Source: Euborellia annulipes (taxonomy: Eukaryota; Arthropoda; Insecta; Dermaptera; Anisolabididae). From it: 64,000 nucleotides of DNA. Positions within the stretch are counted from its first letter, which is position 1. Every line of letters starts with the position of its first letter. The stretch covers positions 1-64,000 of the forward strand of contig JAKCPI010022026.1 of assembly GCA_023213315.1 (NCBI GenBank), in the 5' to 3' direction. This document shows positions 11,481 through 22,388 of the stretch, piece after piece. The translations under genes and the position numbers were made by a program. A model generated the notes under the pieces. That model ran no database searches. It had not been told where the DNA came from and was given only the letters and a program-made list of their open reading frames with translations.

Positions 11481-12419
11481 CATAAACACAATTTTGTTAA
11501 AAAACAGTTTTCATAAAACCTCACACAAATAATTCAATAAATAGGGTCTACTAACTTATAATAAATAAAGAAATATTGAATCGAGCATAAATAAATTTTT
11601 AAATTTAAATTGAAAACCTTTACAAAAAATAAATTAGAAAAAGAAAATAAACTGTTTTCACGAAAACTTGGATTGTTCTTTTACAAATGTTAACAATGAT
11701 AGATCTATAAAAAAAAATAATGGAATAACCGAAAACCGGTATATTTTCTGAAAACCAACAACCTAAGCATAAATATCTCAAATTAATCAACTTTTGGTAT
11801 AGATTCAAATAAAGAAATCGATGTGATTTTATTACTTGAATTTTTGAAAATTATTTGTAACACAAATTGCAATTTGAAGAAGTCTTCAAGAGTCTTCAGT
11901 ACGTCAAAACCAGAGTCGGACCAAAAAAATAAAATTTTAATTATTACTAATTTCGATTTTTTTTTTAATTTTCACAATTAAATTCGAATTTATAACATGA
12001 TAAAGTGACATCATTAGCTGCTATTTTCTTTAGTTGGATCTTTACCAAAAGTTGATCAAATTGAGATATTTATGCTTGGGTTGTCGGTATTCAGAAAATA
12101 CACCGATTTTCGGTTAATCGATATTTTTGTATCACGCTTAACATCCTAATTTTCGTGAAAATACAGAGCTTTTTTTTTAAATATGAGATATTAGCTTACT
12201 ATTAGATGTTTTAAATTTAAAAGATTATTATTATTCAACCTGTAAGCTTTATTTTTTAGTTGGGGTTAGAAAGGCCGTTTCAGTCCATTAAGTAATAAAA
12301 CAGTAGGTTAAAAATTTAATTTATTTATACATGATTCAATATTTCTTATTATCGTATTCATTGAATTATTTGGTGTGAGGTTTTATGAAAACTTTTTTTA
12401 TAACAAAATTGTATTCATG
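11481..12419. mobile_element. Large foldback element (about 940 bp)
   Basis: The outer arms match inverted (CATAAACACAATTTTGTT… at 11481 and …AACAAAATTGTATTCATG to 12419, both with a TTTTCATAAAACCTCACAC block). Inner arms also match (TTTTCACGAAAA, CCGAAAACCGG, CATAAATATCTCAA…ATCAACTTTTGG at about 11655-11795; inverse at about 12043-12170). The right arm has a decayed hammerhead-like phrase (GCCGTTTCAGTCCATTAAG near 12274). No coding sequence. Confidence 0.65.
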
Positions 12420-13264
12420 ATTTATGTTGTCAAGGAATAAGTCAAATATCAAAAGAGTTTTAATGCATATCATTGACGCGGAATGAAAAGTGGGTTCTGA
12501 ATGGTCGGCAAACTCCTTCCCCATTCCACGCCTCCAATTGAAATTTTAAACAGAATATATCTGTCTGTCCAATGCTACTCGTCATGATTCATTTAAACAC
12601 TTTTTAATAAACTTAACGGTTTAGTAGTAATTACTCGCTATTACATTAAATTACTAAATGTATGTTAACAAGCCTTTACTCTAAGTAAACCAACCACGAA
12701 ACAACTAAATGCTTGACCACCATGTATTGTACTGTACAAATGAACAACTTGATTTATTATAAAAGATTAACATTCCTTTTTAAGAAGCCAAATCATCTAA
12801 ATTAAATAAAAAAATTCCTATCGAAATTAAATTTATTTTCTAATATATCTTTTAGTTGATATTTATTTCAAAAACGAAATTTAGACAAGTTGTTATTTAA
12901 CAACAACAACAACAAAGAATTACATTTTTCATTTTTTTTTTTTGTTCATTTTCTAAACAAAATAATAATAATAAAAATCCGACTGTCTGAAAAATTGTTG
13001 ATGTTAAAAAAAAAATTGATTACGTAAAAGTTTTATAAAATAGGTGAAGATTTAAAAATATAAAAAAATGTAAAATAAACTTTTTTTTATGCGCGTGTAA
13101 AATATTCTATTTTTTTTTAATTAATTAATTTATATACAATACTAGTCAGCTTATCCCTCCCTGCACGTGGTAAAAGAATTTATTTCTGTTTCACTTTTTG
13201 TAAAAAAAAAAATGTGGTCTAAAAATTTTATTATTGAAGAAAGTATTTCTATAATCTCTTACAT
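12420..13264. other. AT-rich stretch, nothing recognised
   Basis: It contains (CAA)n near 12900-12915 and homopolymer runs. A GC-richer patch at 12478-12540 has no usable splice sites. Confidence 0.5.
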
Positions 13265-13745
13265 TTAGGGTAGTAATAAAAAATTCTGACCTGGGAATGC
13301 CTAATCAAATTAAATAAATTAGGAAGAGGAAATATGGTTACTCCTTCCGCAATGGGTTCCAGGACATACTGGAATGGAAGGGAATGTGGTATAAATTTGC
13401 AAAAAAGAGATATTTTTATTGGGCCAAAGACATTCAGGGGAATTTATAATCCGAAAAGCCCAGATTAAAAAAAAAAGAAAGAAAGAGGATAGTTATGGAG
13501 TGAACATCTAAATAAAACAATCAAAATAACTTCTTGGAATTTACATTATAATCAAAAAAGAACTGCAGGTTTAATGAAACTTAGTAGAAACAGGCTGAAG
13601 ATACTAACGAGATTCACGACAAGTCACTGTAGACTCAGGGTATACCCAAAAAACTGGGTCAAGAATAAAACGATATATGGGAGTACAATAAACCCTAGAG
13701 GTAGCAGTGAAACGCAAATCCCCACACAGAATCAATACAGTTTTT
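13265..13745 (+). pseudogene. Non-LTR retrotransposon remnant (RNase H/C-terminal region)
   Basis: An open frame at 13574-13774 begins KLSRNRLKILTRFTTSHCRL and continues RVYPKNWV. This matches the L-S-R-x-x-L-x-x-L-T-x-x-x-T-x-H-C-x-L pattern common in the region after RNase H of Jockey/I/R1-type non-LTR elements, normally followed by a CxxC…H…C knuckle. Upstream, the same strand has tryptophan-rich frames broken by stops and A-runs. Family A is inserted just downstream (13746), removing the end. Decayed; clade assignment uncertain. Confidence 0.5.
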
Positions 13746-14210
13746 ACTTTCTCTTACCTATATGTATATGTTAATATATATATATAGAGAGAGAAAAATT
13801 CGATGTCGAGATTTTGATGGATATACACGTTTTGAGGTCCCCTGAATCAAAAAAAGTGATTTTCGGGATATGGTCTGTGTGTGTGTCAAGGACGGATACA
13901 AGGGGGGGGGGTAATGGGGCGATTCCCCCCCCTCCCCCCGAGATTTGAGAAAAATATTTTTTTTTTTGGAAAAAAATTGTATTTTTAATATAAAATTTTA
14001 AAAACTAATACTTAAAAATATATATTCTGGTAAACAACTACAGAATGCAACTTTAAATTACCGATAATAAGAAAAAATTGTGTGCTGTGCGACCAGTCAC
14101 ATCAGATTACCCCCCCCCCGAGAAACTCCTCTGGATCGACCACTGGTGTGTGTGTGTGTCTGTCTGTGTGTGTCTGGGTTCAATTTAAATCATGAGCTAG
14201 GAGGTTGAAA
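13746..14210 (+). mobile_element. Family A element, 3'-truncated, with hAT insertion
   Basis: The start ACTTTCTCTTACC follows a T-run. It has the short AT hairpin, the CGATGTCGAGATTTTGATGG block and the GT-rich patch. A 259-bp hAT-type element splits the GT patch at 13887. The copy ends after GAGGTTGAAATTTAGTG, losing the 3' half and hairpin. Confidence 0.75.
13887..14145. mobile_element. hAT-type MITE carrying a captured family A end
   Basis: The ends CAAGGACGGATACAAGG… and …CTGGATCGACCACTG are imperfect inverses. It is inserted in a GT microsatellite, so the 8-bp duplication (GTGTGTGT) is ambiguous. Inside, next to G- and C-runs, is half of the family A terminal hairpin (AAAAAATTGTGTGCTGTGCG…CAGTCACATCAGAT at about 14070-14107). 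The same combination recurs at 26262-26460. Confidence 0.6.
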
Positions 14211-14439
14211 TTTAGTGTTCATTTTTATAAAAAAAATTATTATAAATTATGTGACTGATTTACAGATTTGAGTCAAACTTCAATTTGTAAAAATCTCAAA
14301 ACTAATGTATTATGGCTTATGACAATCTTTGACTATTGAGCCCTTCAATTAACTGTTTGAATTTTTCAAAGATTTATATATCAGCATATACATAACTTAA
14401 AAATGAATTAGGTTTGTAAAAATGTCAAGAGTTACTTAC

Positions 14440-14542
14440 CAAACGAAGGAGTTGTGGAAATAAAGCCGAGCAGCGCGGATTAGAGATGCAAACTAGGTCG
14501 GCTCTCACGCCTTACTAATTCTCACACAAAAGGTAGCCAGGT
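14440..14542 (-). other. Candidate internal untranslated exon
   Basis: On the minus strand it is preceded by TTTTTCTCTCTCCTGTTTCAG, a strong pyrimidine tract and AG, and followed by GTAAGTAACT, a near-consensus donor. The 103-nt exon is distinctly richer in GC than its surroundings. All three frames contain stops (TGA at codon 7, TAG at codon 9 and TGA at codon 12), so it cannot be an internal coding exon. It would be part of a 5' leader, a 3' leader or a non-coding RNA. It is the leftmost member of the minus-strand exon chain (57.2, 56.0, 37.9, 17.4, 16.1 and 14.5 kb). Confidence 0.6.
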
Positions 14543-14559
14543 CTGAAACAGGAGAGAGA

Positions 14560-15330
14560 AAAAGATTGTTAAAATTTTAAACACAGAAATTATAAAAAAT
14601 ATTTTATGATCTTAAAAATTTATTCATTTGGGGGAGAGGGGGAGGGGGGGGGGGTCAAACGCCCGAATTGGTCAAAGGTCTCTCCGAAAAGAATTTCAAA
14701 CTAGGGTCCTGACAAAGGGCCTTTTCTTGTGACAAGATATACCCAGAACTTTTTTCAAAACCATTTTGAGATCAGGGCTCGGCAACCTTTTTTAGGGGAG
14801 TGGGCTACTATATATATATATATAGATAAAATTTTTTAACAAAAAAGTAGGAAAGTGCATTGGACTGTTCTTTTTCTAAAAAAAAATTTAATTATTTTTC
14901 CAATAGGGGCAAGCCTCTACCTCATACATTCAATTTCTATTCAAAGTGATAAAATTAAAATAATTTCTCTAATAATTGTAATAAATTATGAATGAGATAT
15001 CGTCTAAATATATAAATGAATTATTCAATGTCTATAAGGCTTTAAATGCAGAAAGATCTCAATCTAAATTAAATGAAAGCTTTATAATCGAATTTAACCT
15101 TGTCTTTGGTTGAATTTTATATACATTATGAGAAAGGGTTATAAAGTGAGGACACTAAAGATAAAAGATTAAATAAAAGTTAATTTCGTGTCGACATTTT
15201 GAATCACTTATTTTCAGAACTTTGAAAAATTTATTATTTTCTTTCAGATCGAAAGCAAATTATAAAATTTAGTGTTAAATTAATAAGCAAGCAACACTAA
15301 ACAAGAAACCTTCACATGTCATGACAAAGG
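14560..15330. other. AT-rich stretch with one hAT-like end
   Basis: CAGGGCTCGGCAACCTTTTT at 14773 is a typical hAT terminal sequence, but the other end was not found. There are G-runs at 14632-14655 and a TA microsatellite at 14813-14824. Nothing else is recognised. Confidence 0.45.
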
Positions 15331-15352
15331 TTGATGATTAGTCACCGAAACG
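15331..15352 (+). ncRNA. Degenerate hammerhead-like module
   Basis: TTGATGA, TTAGTCACC, GAAACG, TTGAC. The order of boxes is as in the other modules, but the first base of the core (C3) is T, and stem II is poor. It lies just upstream of a family A copy. Probably decayed. Confidence 0.25.
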
Positions 15353-15374
15353 TTGACAAACAAGATAAATTTTT

Positions 15375-15786
15375 ACTTTTTCTTATATATAGAGAGAAAG
15401 TATTGCAATCATGTCAAAAATTTGATGGATATAGGCCTACATGTTTTGAGGTCCGGGGCCTCGAGTCCAAAAAAGTCTGTCCGCAAATTGGTCTGTCAGT
15501 CGCTTTATAACAAAAAATCGGCCAAAAAGTACTAGTACTTTACTGATGTACTTTTTCAGATTTTTTTTCTATTTTCTCAAAATTCATTTCAACGAAATTG
15601 ATTAAAATTCCAAAATCAACTATTAAGGGCCCGGGCCCCCTCAGAGGGTCCAGGTCCCGGGAATATAACCCCCCCCCAGCCCCCCAGACCCCCCCCCTCC
15701 CGTCTGCGATTCTGGTGACAAGCACAGTACACAACTTTACCTTGCCAAAGGGTAAGAGAAAGTTGTGTGCTGTTTGACACACCAGA
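15375..15786 (+). mobile_element. Family A element with internal deletion/insertion
   Basis: The start ACTTTTTCTTATATATAG follows a T-run. The AGTACTAGTACTTTACTGAT block is present. From about 15627 to 15710 the usual body is replaced by a very GC-rich tract (GGGCCCGGGCCCCCTC, C-runs), and the copy resumes at GGTGACAAGCAC and ends in the family hairpin (…CACACCAGATTTTTT). Confidence 0.7.
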
Positions 15787-15790
15787 TTTT

Positions 15791-15912
15791 TTAGTTATTT
15801 GGTCTTTTTATTCATTTATAATATCGACACAAAAAAATCTGGTGTGACAAGCACAGTACAGTAATATGCGGTATTATTATTATAAATGAATAAAAAAAAG
15901 ACCAAATAACTA
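15791..15912. repeat. Hairpin around a family A fragment
   Basis: TTAGTTATTTGGTC…TTTATTCATTTATAATA (15791-15823) returns inverted at about 15877-15912. Between the arms is a short piece of the family A hairpin (AATCTGGTGTGACAAGCACA). It is contiguous with the preceding family A end and looks like a local inverted duplication formed during or after insertion. Confidence 0.6.
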
Positions 15913-16064
15913 AAAAAATCTGGTGTGATATTAAATATTTAAATATTGATTCTATAATAATTTTGTTATCTTTCTAATTTCACTCTCTCTGAGGAATTTT
16001 ACAATATTATACAAATGGTCACGTAAATATTTTCAATCTAGTCAGAAATGATAAATTTAATTAC

Positions 16065-16191
16065 CAAATTGTAGAAATCCTGGAGCGTAGGAATGGTGTG
16101 TGATGAGCTTGGAACAGCCTCTAAGCCAAGACTAAAACAAGTCTGTGTCTAGCACCTGAGCCAACAAGACAAGTGGCGGTCAAGTATCGCC
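16065..16191 (-). other. Candidate internal exon, mostly non-coding
   Basis: On the minus strand the acceptor is TTTTTTCTTGTTTTTACAG and the donor GTAATTAAAT follows position 16065 (weaker than the others). The 127-nt exon is GC-richer than its flanks. Two frames stay open for 13 and 20 codons before a TAG. If joined to the 17.4-kb exon, the frame open there ends after 13 more codons, so this could hold a C-terminal tail and the start of a 3' leader, or be a leader exon. I recognise no protein family. Confidence 0.5.
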
Positions 16192-16664
16192 CTGTAAAAA
16201 CAAGAAAAAAGACAATTAGAAAAATCCAATTTGAACATGTATATATATATATACATACACACACACACAGGTTAATAAATAATTTTTTGGTTATCCGACA
16301 TAGCTGAATAAAAAGCTTTGGTAAAAAGTTGAACAAAAGAATTACTTCTTTTTAATAAATTTTATAACATTCTCTCCCCTTGAAAAATCCCATAAAATGT
16401 ATCAAAACATAATCAAACAGGCCATGCATATAGGCACATGGCCCCGAGAACTTTATCGGGCCTCGAGTCTGTGTTCTAATACAAACCCCTGCCTCTTACC
16501 AAAAAAAATTTAATCTCTACAGTTCTGAGAAAATTTCATAAAAACTATTTTTTATCTTAAGGCATTTGGAGTTAGAGCCGGGGCTGAAAAGGAATGAAAG
16601 TAATTTAATTTTTTTTCATTAGGAATTTACGATTAGATTAGAGACCCCGGAACCCGGGCGACTC

Positions 16665-16714
<50 letters not shown>

Positions 16715-17356
16715 CTTGCCAGACATCCCGGTTTTCAGACAAAGTCCCGGTATCCTGGCCGGTTTACTTCACGTCCCTGAAAAAATTAAATTTGATTTTA
16801 GATGACCAATACAGTCTAAAAATAATTAACTGTGATTAACTTTTTTATAGTTCCATGTTTGAAGGATTATTCAGAATAATTACTTTGTCATTTATTTCAT
16901 TGTACGGTATGAAAAGTAAAAAGTGATGGCCATTTGTACATAGCATTGAGAATAGACTACCCTCTAAAGACATGAGGGAGGGGGAGGGGTGCATGACACG
17001 GTTGAAAATTTCAGAAATCTGGCAAGCCTATGTATATATATAATTTCGCAATTTGTTTGTGATGACACCTCTCTAAGAAAAGATATTAGAAAAGCTCTTC
17101 TTTAATTATTTGAATGAAGTGGGTCAGCTAGTTTTCAAAAACTTTTTTATTTGACTCCTGATAATATTTCGTCGCATTTGCTGTTTATTTAGTGGTTAGG
17201 TAAATTTTTTAAAGCTCCTTTCGGGCTTAGACTTTGTCGTTATTGTAAACGTTTTGGTAATTTATTTTATTAACATAGTAAAACCACCGCAAAAATCTTT
17301 TATTTCCATATTATTTTATTTTAAAATTCATTATTAAAAAAATTATTATATTCTTT
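16192..17356. other. Intron-like sequence with hAT fragment and TA microsatellite
   Basis: A long (TA)n tract runs at about 16669-16711. Just right of it, CCGGTTTACTTCACGTCCCTG (ending 16779) is a hAT-type end (CAGGGACGTGAAG… on the minus strand) with repeated CCGGNNT phrases; the opposite end is not clear. The rest is AT-rich. Confidence 0.5.
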
Positions 17357-17362
17357 ACTTAC

Positions 17363-17443
17363 CCAATAAGTCGGCTGTGAAGTTTCCTTGTTGCTGGGAG
17401 AAAATCCCAATGGGCAGAAGTCAGATGACAGATAACCTCACCA
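17363..17443 (-). other. Candidate internal exon
   Basis: On the minus strand the acceptor is ATTTCTTTTTTTATAG and the donor is GTAAGTAAAG, both good. The exon is 81 nt. One frame is open throughout (GEVICHLTSAHW… 26 codons); the other two have stops at codons 2 and 7. Joined directly to the 37.9-kb exon, the open frame there (ending …DVSAP) would read W then a stop, so either other exons intervene or these are leader exons. No recognisable domain. Confidence 0.6.
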
Positions 17444-18505
17444 CTATAAAAAAAGAAATAAATATTTAATTATTTTATTAAAAATATCTTAAATAACTTA
17501 TTTAAGTTTAATCACATCGCCAAGGAAATGTCAAAGGGAACACGATGATTAGTACAAAATGGAAATAGGAATGAATTCGCATTTTCACTAATAATCAATT
17601 ACTCCATTATTTTATAATAATTATTTTCATGTTTGGAAACAAATATATTGAGTGTTAAATACCTGGAACAGCGTAATAATATTTTCCCATGAAAACAGGT
17701 AAATGTGAGCATGAACATCGTCATCGATGCTGTCAGTTTAATAAAATAACGAGTTTTAATTATTTGATTTATTATTTCAAAGAATATTTGAAATTAAAAA
17801 TATTCTTTGTATTGTTTAAAATATTCGTTTGAAAAAAAAATAATTAATTTGATTAGAAGTGTCAAAACTTACCATTAGAATCCTCTTCAACCTCAAGAAT
17901 TTATATTTCAAAAATTTTATATACATTTTGAAGCTCGTTTTATATAGATTAAATATAAATAAACAGTTTGAGTTAAAATAATTTACTTAATATGGATAAT
18001 TAAGATTAAATATTCATCACAAGACATTAGCCTATTTTTTTTTTTTGAGGTGATCATAGAGATAGATAAAGAGATAGCAAAGTCTTTGATAAAAAAAAGC
18101 AGCCACAGAGAGTGAAATTAGGAAGCCCAATTACATGAGAAAAAAGTAAAAATATTATTTAATAAATATAAATATTTTCAATAATTGATTTTTCAATTAT
18201 ATATTTTTTTTTAAATTAGATATTATTAGCATTTAATATAATTATTGTTCTTAAATAAAATAAAATAAAATAAATTTGAATAAAAAATTAAAATTGATCG
18301 GAAATCTAATTAATTTAATCATAATAAAAATATTTAAGATTTTTTTTTTGTTTGTTCCTTTAATTAACTAGGTGCATAATCCTCTTTCGGTATACCACTC
18401 TCAATTTTTATCCATTTTTTTTTTTTTATTTATTTTTTTTTTTTTTTGGACTGTAGACCCTCTATATTGGAATTTTTTTTTTTTTTTTTTTTGAAATCCC
18501 CATCC
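17444..18505. other. Intron-like AT-rich stretch
   Basis: Poly-T and poly-A runs (18035-18046, 18416-18448, 18474-18492). A donor-like AATGGTAAGTTTTGAC on the minus strand at 17873 has no convincing acceptor upstream, so I do not call an exon. Confidence 0.5.
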
Positions 18506-18710
18506 AATAGGTCGTTTTGATAACTTACCTACCCCAACATTAAAATAGCCTCCCTATGGGGAAATACATAGTGTTTGTCCTTCAGCTATTTTAATGCTGT
18601 GCTGGTATTTGTCCTTCAGCTATTTTAATGCTGAAGGACAAACACCATTTATTTCCCCATAGGGAGGCTATTTTAATGTTGGGGTAGGTAAGTTATCAAA
18701 ACGACCCATT
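18506..18710. mobile_element. Near-perfect foldback MITE
   Basis: The outer arms read AATAGGTCGTTTTGATAACT and its inverse; the arms stay nearly identical for about 85 bp through ACCCCAACATTAAAATAGCC and CCCTATGGGG. The centre has the phrase TTGTCCTTCAGCTATTTTAA twice in direct order, and an inverse of it, so a second smaller hairpin sits inside. The high arm identity suggests a recent origin. No clear target duplication. Confidence 0.75.
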
Positions 18711-18890
18711 TACGAAGAAATTATGACTCTTTTAAATTTTAAAAAAAGGTACGCCACATTCAAAAAAATAAAAAATCCAAATCTAAGGTGCTAACGGAGT
18801 ATAAAGTAAAAAAAGTCTATTGATTCAAAATATCCCTAGCCTAGACTGCTTGAAATAAACCATATTTTTTTAAATAACCATTAAGACCAA

Positions 18891-19066
18891 CATAGCGGAG
18901 TAACTAGCCTTTGAGCGCAGGGGGGGGCGAAGCTCAACTGGATGCCCTTTTTCAAGTTGTAATATAATTTTAAAAGAAAACTATCAATTTTTTAGACAAT
19001 CTATGGAAAGGATATGATAAAATCACCTTCCCTGAGCTATATCTTACCCACCTAGTTACGCTAATG
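18891..19066. mobile_element. hAT-type MITE, subfamily shared with 51274-51526
   Basis: The ends are CATAGCGGAGTAACTAGCC and …CCTAGTTACGCTAATG. It shares the internal block AATATAATTTTAAAAGAAAA…TATGGAAAGGATATGATAAA with the element at 51274-51526, in the opposite orientation. The flanks AGACCAA and GGCCAAC are a possible degenerate 8-bp duplication. Confidence 0.6.
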
Positions 19067-19823
19067 GGCCAACTCCTAAATTTTTTTTTTTTTTTTTTTT
19101 TATTTGATGTTAAAAAAAAAAAAAAATATCTATCTAATCCAGAATTCCTCTCACTCATTAGTAATTACAATCATATTTCCTCGTATTTTTTAATCATTCA
19201 GTTGGAATATATTTTTTTCAGACTCACAAAAAAATATCTACTCCCTTTTAATTAAAAATTTTAATTATTTATCATCAACAGATGACTCACGATGGTGTCC
19301 AATTTATTATTTATTAAATAATCTTATCAAATAAAATATTTTTAATACTCTTTTGCTCATTTAGGAAATATATAGAAGCTCTATATTATAATTGGGAAAT
19401 CAGAGACAAAATATTTCCTTAAATGACTGACGATTATTAATAAAGTAGGGTCGTTATCTCTTTCTGATGTGTAATATTAAATAAATGTTTTATTTGGCTA
19501 TTCTCCAGGCTATGATATCTTAAAATTTTTACAATTTCAATATCTATTTTATTAATAAAAGAGATAAGCGTATATCTTCTCGGTTAATTTAGGGGTCGGC
19601 ATATTAAAGAGGGAGCAACTCGGTAGGATGAAGGGGACCTCTGACTTAAAGGGGGCATTAAAGAGAGCAGTAAAAATGCCAGCCCTAGTTCGGGTTACCC
19701 ATACTCTAACCGCAATAAAAATTTTCCGATAATGAATATTATCGCATTCATATAATATTTATTTAAAATTCCTAAGATCTGAATAAAAATAAAGTAAACC
19801 TTCAAGGTATAGGCTACTATAAT
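19067..19823. other. AT-rich stretch, poly-T/poly-A
   Basis: There is a T-run at 19080-19100 and an A-run at 19112-19125. A 98-bp segment at 19590-19687 begins TAGGGGTCGGCAT and ends ATGCCAGCCCTA, resembling a tiny hAT element, but its flanks do not match. No gene. Confidence 0.45.
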
Positions 19824-19831
19824 TACCGTAG

Positions 19832-20087
19832 CAAGGGCGTACCCAGGATCAAATCTAGAGAGGGCAGATCATGGTCGTCCAAATTGTGACATAGCTTTTT
19901 TTTTAAATATATATATATATAGGGGAAAAGCCTTCGAATTAAAGGCATAAACCCTCGAGTCCTAACGAGTCCCCGTCGCTATGGCCCTACCTAATTTTGT
20001 TTCGTTTCATCACTTTATAAATATTTAATTTTTTTTTCTTGCTTCTAGGGGGGGGGGGGCAGCTGCCCCTCGCTGGGTACGCCCATG
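19832..20087. mobile_element. hAT-type MITE (family F2), copy 1
   Basis: The ends CAAGGGCGTACCCAGGATC… and …CTGGGTACGCCCATG are inverse. TACCGTAG (19824-19831) and TACTGTAG (20088-20095) are an 8-bp target duplication with one change. The internal phrases GCCTTCGAATTAAAGGCATA and CTCGAGTCCTAACGAGTCCC recur at 49617-49897. No transposase. Confidence 0.85.
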
Positions 20088-20337
20088 TACTGTAGTATTG
20101 TATATTACAATATTATTACTATAATATAAAGCGTTAGCCACTGACTTTCGATTTATGTTCCTGTTTACCATTCTCTCTCTCTAATTGGCCAGAGACAGAG
20201 GAAATGGAGAAATTTAAAACTTCAAGTCCAAGAGGGAAATTTAAAACTTCAAAATTTTGCGAGACTTGTTTTTATTATATTTCATTTGAGACATTTAATT
20301 ATCGTATTTTTATTATTATAATTAATTCAGGGACGAA

Positions 20338-20711
20338 TTAATGCAATTTTGTCGGTGGGGGCGTTTTTTTTTTAGGGCTTTTTCAGCATCTATGGTCATT
20401 TAGCCCCTTCCCTATTTATTTAAATTGATTGGTAGCCATTTCAATTTAAATAAATTGTTGTCGCATAGGACGGGATGCGATTTCCGGTGGGGGCGGTTGG
20501 TTAGAAGATTCAATTTACAGAAGAGCCTCTCTGGGGGATGAAAATTTTTTAAATAATATCTTCAAATACTTGGTATTTAGGTGATTTGTGACTTGAATTG
20601 ATAGTTTAAAATAATTGTAAAAATATATTTTTTTCACTAGTTTTTAAAACTTTTTCAATTTTTTCTCGGAGGGGCGTTCGCCCCCTCCGCCCCCCCTTTA
20701 ATCCGTCCCTG
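20338..20711. mobile_element. hAT-type element with perfect 8-bp duplication
   Basis: The ends CAGGGACGAATTAATGC and …TTTAATCCGTCCCTG are inverse. AATTAATT stands on both sides (20330-20337 and 20712-20719). The 374-bp interior has GGTGGGGGCG patches but no coding frame. Confidence 0.85.
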
Positions 20712-20854
20712 AATTAATTATCTTTGATTTCTTAAAAGGTTAGATAGAATTAAATTCTTTCCAAAGATTTTCAGGATTTTATTTAGCCTCCCCATTTAAC
20801 GATTTAGGAACCAAATTATTTTTCCTAGACTCTCCGTAACGTTTTCGATAAGAG

Positions 20855-20935
20855 TTCAAAATTTAATTTCAAAATTCCAACGGGAGGTTGGTCAGAGACC
20901 GCGACAGACGGACACTCTGCAATTATACAGTATAG
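20855..20935 (+). repeat. Family I repeat fragment
   Basis: It shares AATTTCAAAATTCCAACGGG, the GGTTGG(T)C stretch and GACAGACGGACA with the copy at 41123-41365, then runs into CTCTGCAATTATA instead of the usual tail. Confidence 0.55.
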
Positions 20936-21574
20936 CAATATATATACCGAACCATGAATTTTCCCTTGCACAAATCTCTTTTTTAGATATCCTAATTCTT
21001 TATAATAGATTTCAAATAAATTGAATCTAAAATATTTATTTAACATTAATGAAAATTTTCGATAGAATATAATCATTGTGTGATATAATGTTGAAATTAA
21101 TGGGTTATTATTATTAAAGAGACTAAGGAAAGTATCCATAGTGAACATGGCCATGTTCATTGTCACGATCAAACATACACATTATATAGCACTAACCTCC
21201 AAGCCAAATGACATAAATCATGTAGCATGCTACAAATGCGACAGCCGCGCCCAATGACAGCCCGATTAAGTTGCTTTGCGCCCCCCACCCCTATTTATCT
21301 ATCGGGCATAAATAGTGGAGGGCCTGGGAATTAGTAATTAAAATACAAATATTACCGGCATGTTGTTGAGAATGGAACGGGGAGAAATTTTGATTACGAT
21401 AAAATCTTAAAGAAAAAATTATTATTTATATTAGGAAGAATGTTAAAAAATTAATTAAATTAAAACGTCACTTATTTTCAAATAAATATATTGGTCTGAA
21501 CATAGGCGTACCCAAGGGGAGGTTCCATAATGTTGGAGGGTGAACTTATTATTTAGAAAAATCTGAAATACGAC

Positions 21575-22388
21575 ATCTGTAAAGTGTACTTCAAACAATT
21601 TTCAGGGCAAAATGCGAATATACCTTTTAAAGAAGACATGGGCGTAACTAGAGGGAGTGCCCCCCCCAGAAGATTCGTGGCCCCCCTCCCCCAGAAAGCT
21701 CCCTGCCCCAAGAAAAATTGAGAAAATATGGGGCTTTCCAGGCCCTCCGGAGGATAGCTGGTCCCATGCCCCCCCCCCCAGCGAGGAAGGCTGAACCCAT
21801 GGCCCCCCCAGCCAAATTCTCTAGTTACGCCCATGAAAGAGGATCTAAAAAATAATTGAAAGAATTTTAATCAAAATCCTAAAAGCCAATTTTGAGAAAA
21901 TCGGAAAAACTGAAAAAGTATTATACATCAGTAGAGTGTACTTCAAACAGTTTTCACAAAAAATTTTATTCATATACTTTTTAAAAAGCATGTAAAAAAT
22001 AATTGATTTTTTAATTTTAATCAAATCATTAAAGCTGATTTTGAGAAAATACTGAAAAAGTACCTCTGTAAAGTACTAGAACTTTTTGGCCGATTTTGTT
22101 CAAACGCTTATTTTGAATGTCCGGAGGGTCCCTAACTTAAATATAAAATTTCAATCCGGGAGCTCAATTTCTTCATGCTTAAAATTGTTACAAACAGACA
22201 GACCAATTTACGGGACCCACTTTTTTGGACTCAGGGGACCACAAAACAAACAACCCACAACAACAACCTCAAAAAGTATATCCATCAAAATCTCGACATC
22301 GAATTTTTGACATGATCGCAATACAATACTTTCTCTCTATTTATTTCATATATATATATATATATACATATATAGGGTAAGAGAAAGT
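21575..22388 (-). mobile_element. Family A element with internal tandem duplication
   Basis: The minus-orientation copy lacks its hairpin end. It has two tandem copies of the segment that runs from GTGTACTTCAAAC through AAAAAATAATTGA to GAGAAAATCGG/ACTGAAAAAGTA (about 21580-21920 without the insertion, and 21935-22070). It finishes with CATCGAATTTTTGACATGAT and GGTAAGAGAAAGTA next to an A-run. A 199-bp hAT element is inserted at 21637. Confidence 0.7.
21637..21835. mobile_element. hAT-type MITE (family F3), copy 1
   Basis: The ends CATGGGCGTAACTAGAG and CTCTAGTTACGCCCATG are perfect inverses over 17 bp. AAAGAAGA and AAAGAGGA flank it (7 of 8 bases). The interior is rich in C-runs. A related copy lies at 45927-46096. 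Confidence 0.85.

Noticed and set aside
17865..17905. Good donor AATGGTAAGTTTTGAC on the minus strand
   Set aside because: No acceptor with a pyrimidine tract within a reasonable exon length upstream, and no base-composition island.
19590..19687. 98-bp segment with TAGGGGTCGGCAT…ATGCCAGCCCTA ends as a hAT element
   Set aside because: The 8-bp flanks do not match, and the inverted ends are imperfect; kept only as a note.
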